Below, piece after piece: positions 6,224 through 6,575 of a stretch of DNA of 6,575 nt. Source of the DNA: Phycisphaerales bacterium (GTDB lineage: Bacteria; Planctomycetota; Phycisphaerae; Tepidisphaerales; Tepidisphaeraceae). The stretch covers positions 2,147 through 8,721 of the forward strand of contig PMAK01000120.1 in the NCBI GenBank assembly GCA_003153655.1, given 5' to 3'. The notes under the pieces are model-generated. The model was not told the DNA's origin, did not search any database, and worked only from the letters and a program-made list of their open reading frames with translations. The position numbers and the translations under genes were made by a program. The stretch's first letter is position 1; every line of letters begins with the position of its first letter.

Positions 6224-6575
6224 ATGACAGAGCAGAACACCCCTCAATCGCTCAATATTCTCGTCGTCGATGACGAGATCAATATCCGCAAGACCCTGGC
6301 CATCGGCCTGGAAACCGACGGATATTCCGTCACTGCCGTCGGCAACGCCCGCGACGCTCTCGCCGAGGCGGCCAGGCAATCCTTCGATCTAGCTTTCGTC
6401 GATCTGCGCCTCGGTGCTGATCTGGGAACAGACCTGATCCCAAAGCTTCTGACCCAAAGCCCCTGGATGCGCATCGTCATCATCACCGCTCACGGCACGA
6501 TCGACAGCGCCGTCGAGACGATGAAGCGCGGCGCCGCCGATTATCTCACCAAGCCCTTCACCCCGGTCCAGGTAG
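6224..6575 (+). CDS. Response regulator receiver domain, AlgB/NtrC-like, truncated by the window end
   Basis: The frame runs from ATG 6224 to the window edge without a stop (117 codons visible) and encodes a complete or nearly complete CheY-like receiver domain. NILVVDDEINIRKTL (residues 11-25) supplies the acidic pocket Asp16/Asp17. FVDLRLG (58-64) carries the phosphoacceptor Asp60. VIITAHG (85-91) has the switch Thr88. GAADYLTKPFTP (103-114) has Lys110 followed by the cis-proline. The DLRLG...PWMRIVIITAH wording is closest in memory to AlgB-type regulators, which continue into a sigma54-activating AAA+ domain and a Fis-type DNA-binding domain. That part is outside the window, so the output domain is inferred. 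The start follows the DUF1569 stop by 2 bases and has no clear Shine-Dalgarno sequence, pointing to coupled expression. No sensor kinase is visible. Confidence 0.9.
   Translation, partial: MTEQNTPQSLNILVVDDEINIRKTLAIGLETDGYSVTAVGNARDALAEAARQSFDLAFVDLRLGADLGTDLIPKLLTQSPWMRIVIITAHGTIDSAVETMKRGAADYLTKPFTPVQV

Overview
The window looks like a chromosomal segment of a GC-rich (roughly 60% by eye) environmental bacterium, most likely a planctomycete or a relative. I base this on overall protein style: a DUF1569/DinB-like protein, a HicB-then-HicA pair of the YcfA type, a lone rhamnulokinase, short gene clusters that switch strand, and few Shine-Dalgarno sequences. This is inference from recognised families; no marker gene such as rRNA is present.

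Layout. (1) Positions 2-1336, + strand: the 3' part, or all, of an unrecognised protein. Its N-terminal half resembles a MinD/FleN-type ATPase fold with no P-loop, and its C-terminal domain is unknown. (2) Positions 1411-1892, - strand: a hicBA toxin-antitoxin pair with its own strong promoter (probably leaderless) and a plausible terminator. It converges on the first gene. (3) Positions 2012-3493, - strand: a rhamnulokinase-family sugar kinase, upstream of hicBA on the same strand. (4) Positions 3532-5698, + strand: trpF (tryptophan biosynthesis), divergent from the kinase across only 38 bases, then a GlcD-type FAD-linked oxidase. A 10-bp GC hairpin lies between trpF and glcD. (5) Positions 5742-6575, + strand: a DUF1569 (DinB-like) protein followed 2 bases later by the start of an AlgB/NtrC-like response regulator, cut off by the window end.

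How the genes work together. There is no single pathway. trpF serves tryptophan synthesis, the GlcD-like flavoprotein oxidises a 2-hydroxy acid, and the kinase feeds L-rhamnose (or a similar deoxysugar or ketose) into central metabolism. hicBA is an independent small module with somewhat lower GC (about 54-56%, flanked by a 45% GC spacer). The DUF1569 and response-regulator genes are probably co-transcribed.

I found no convincing new multi-gene system. The items most worth a second look are the P-loop-less MinD-like protein, the leaderless-type hicB promoter, and the TrpF with Glu in place of the usual catalytic Asp. No RNA genes, CRISPR arrays, insertion sequences or gene-free stretches over 300 bases were seen. 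The two longest gaps are 1337-1464 and 1893-2011.
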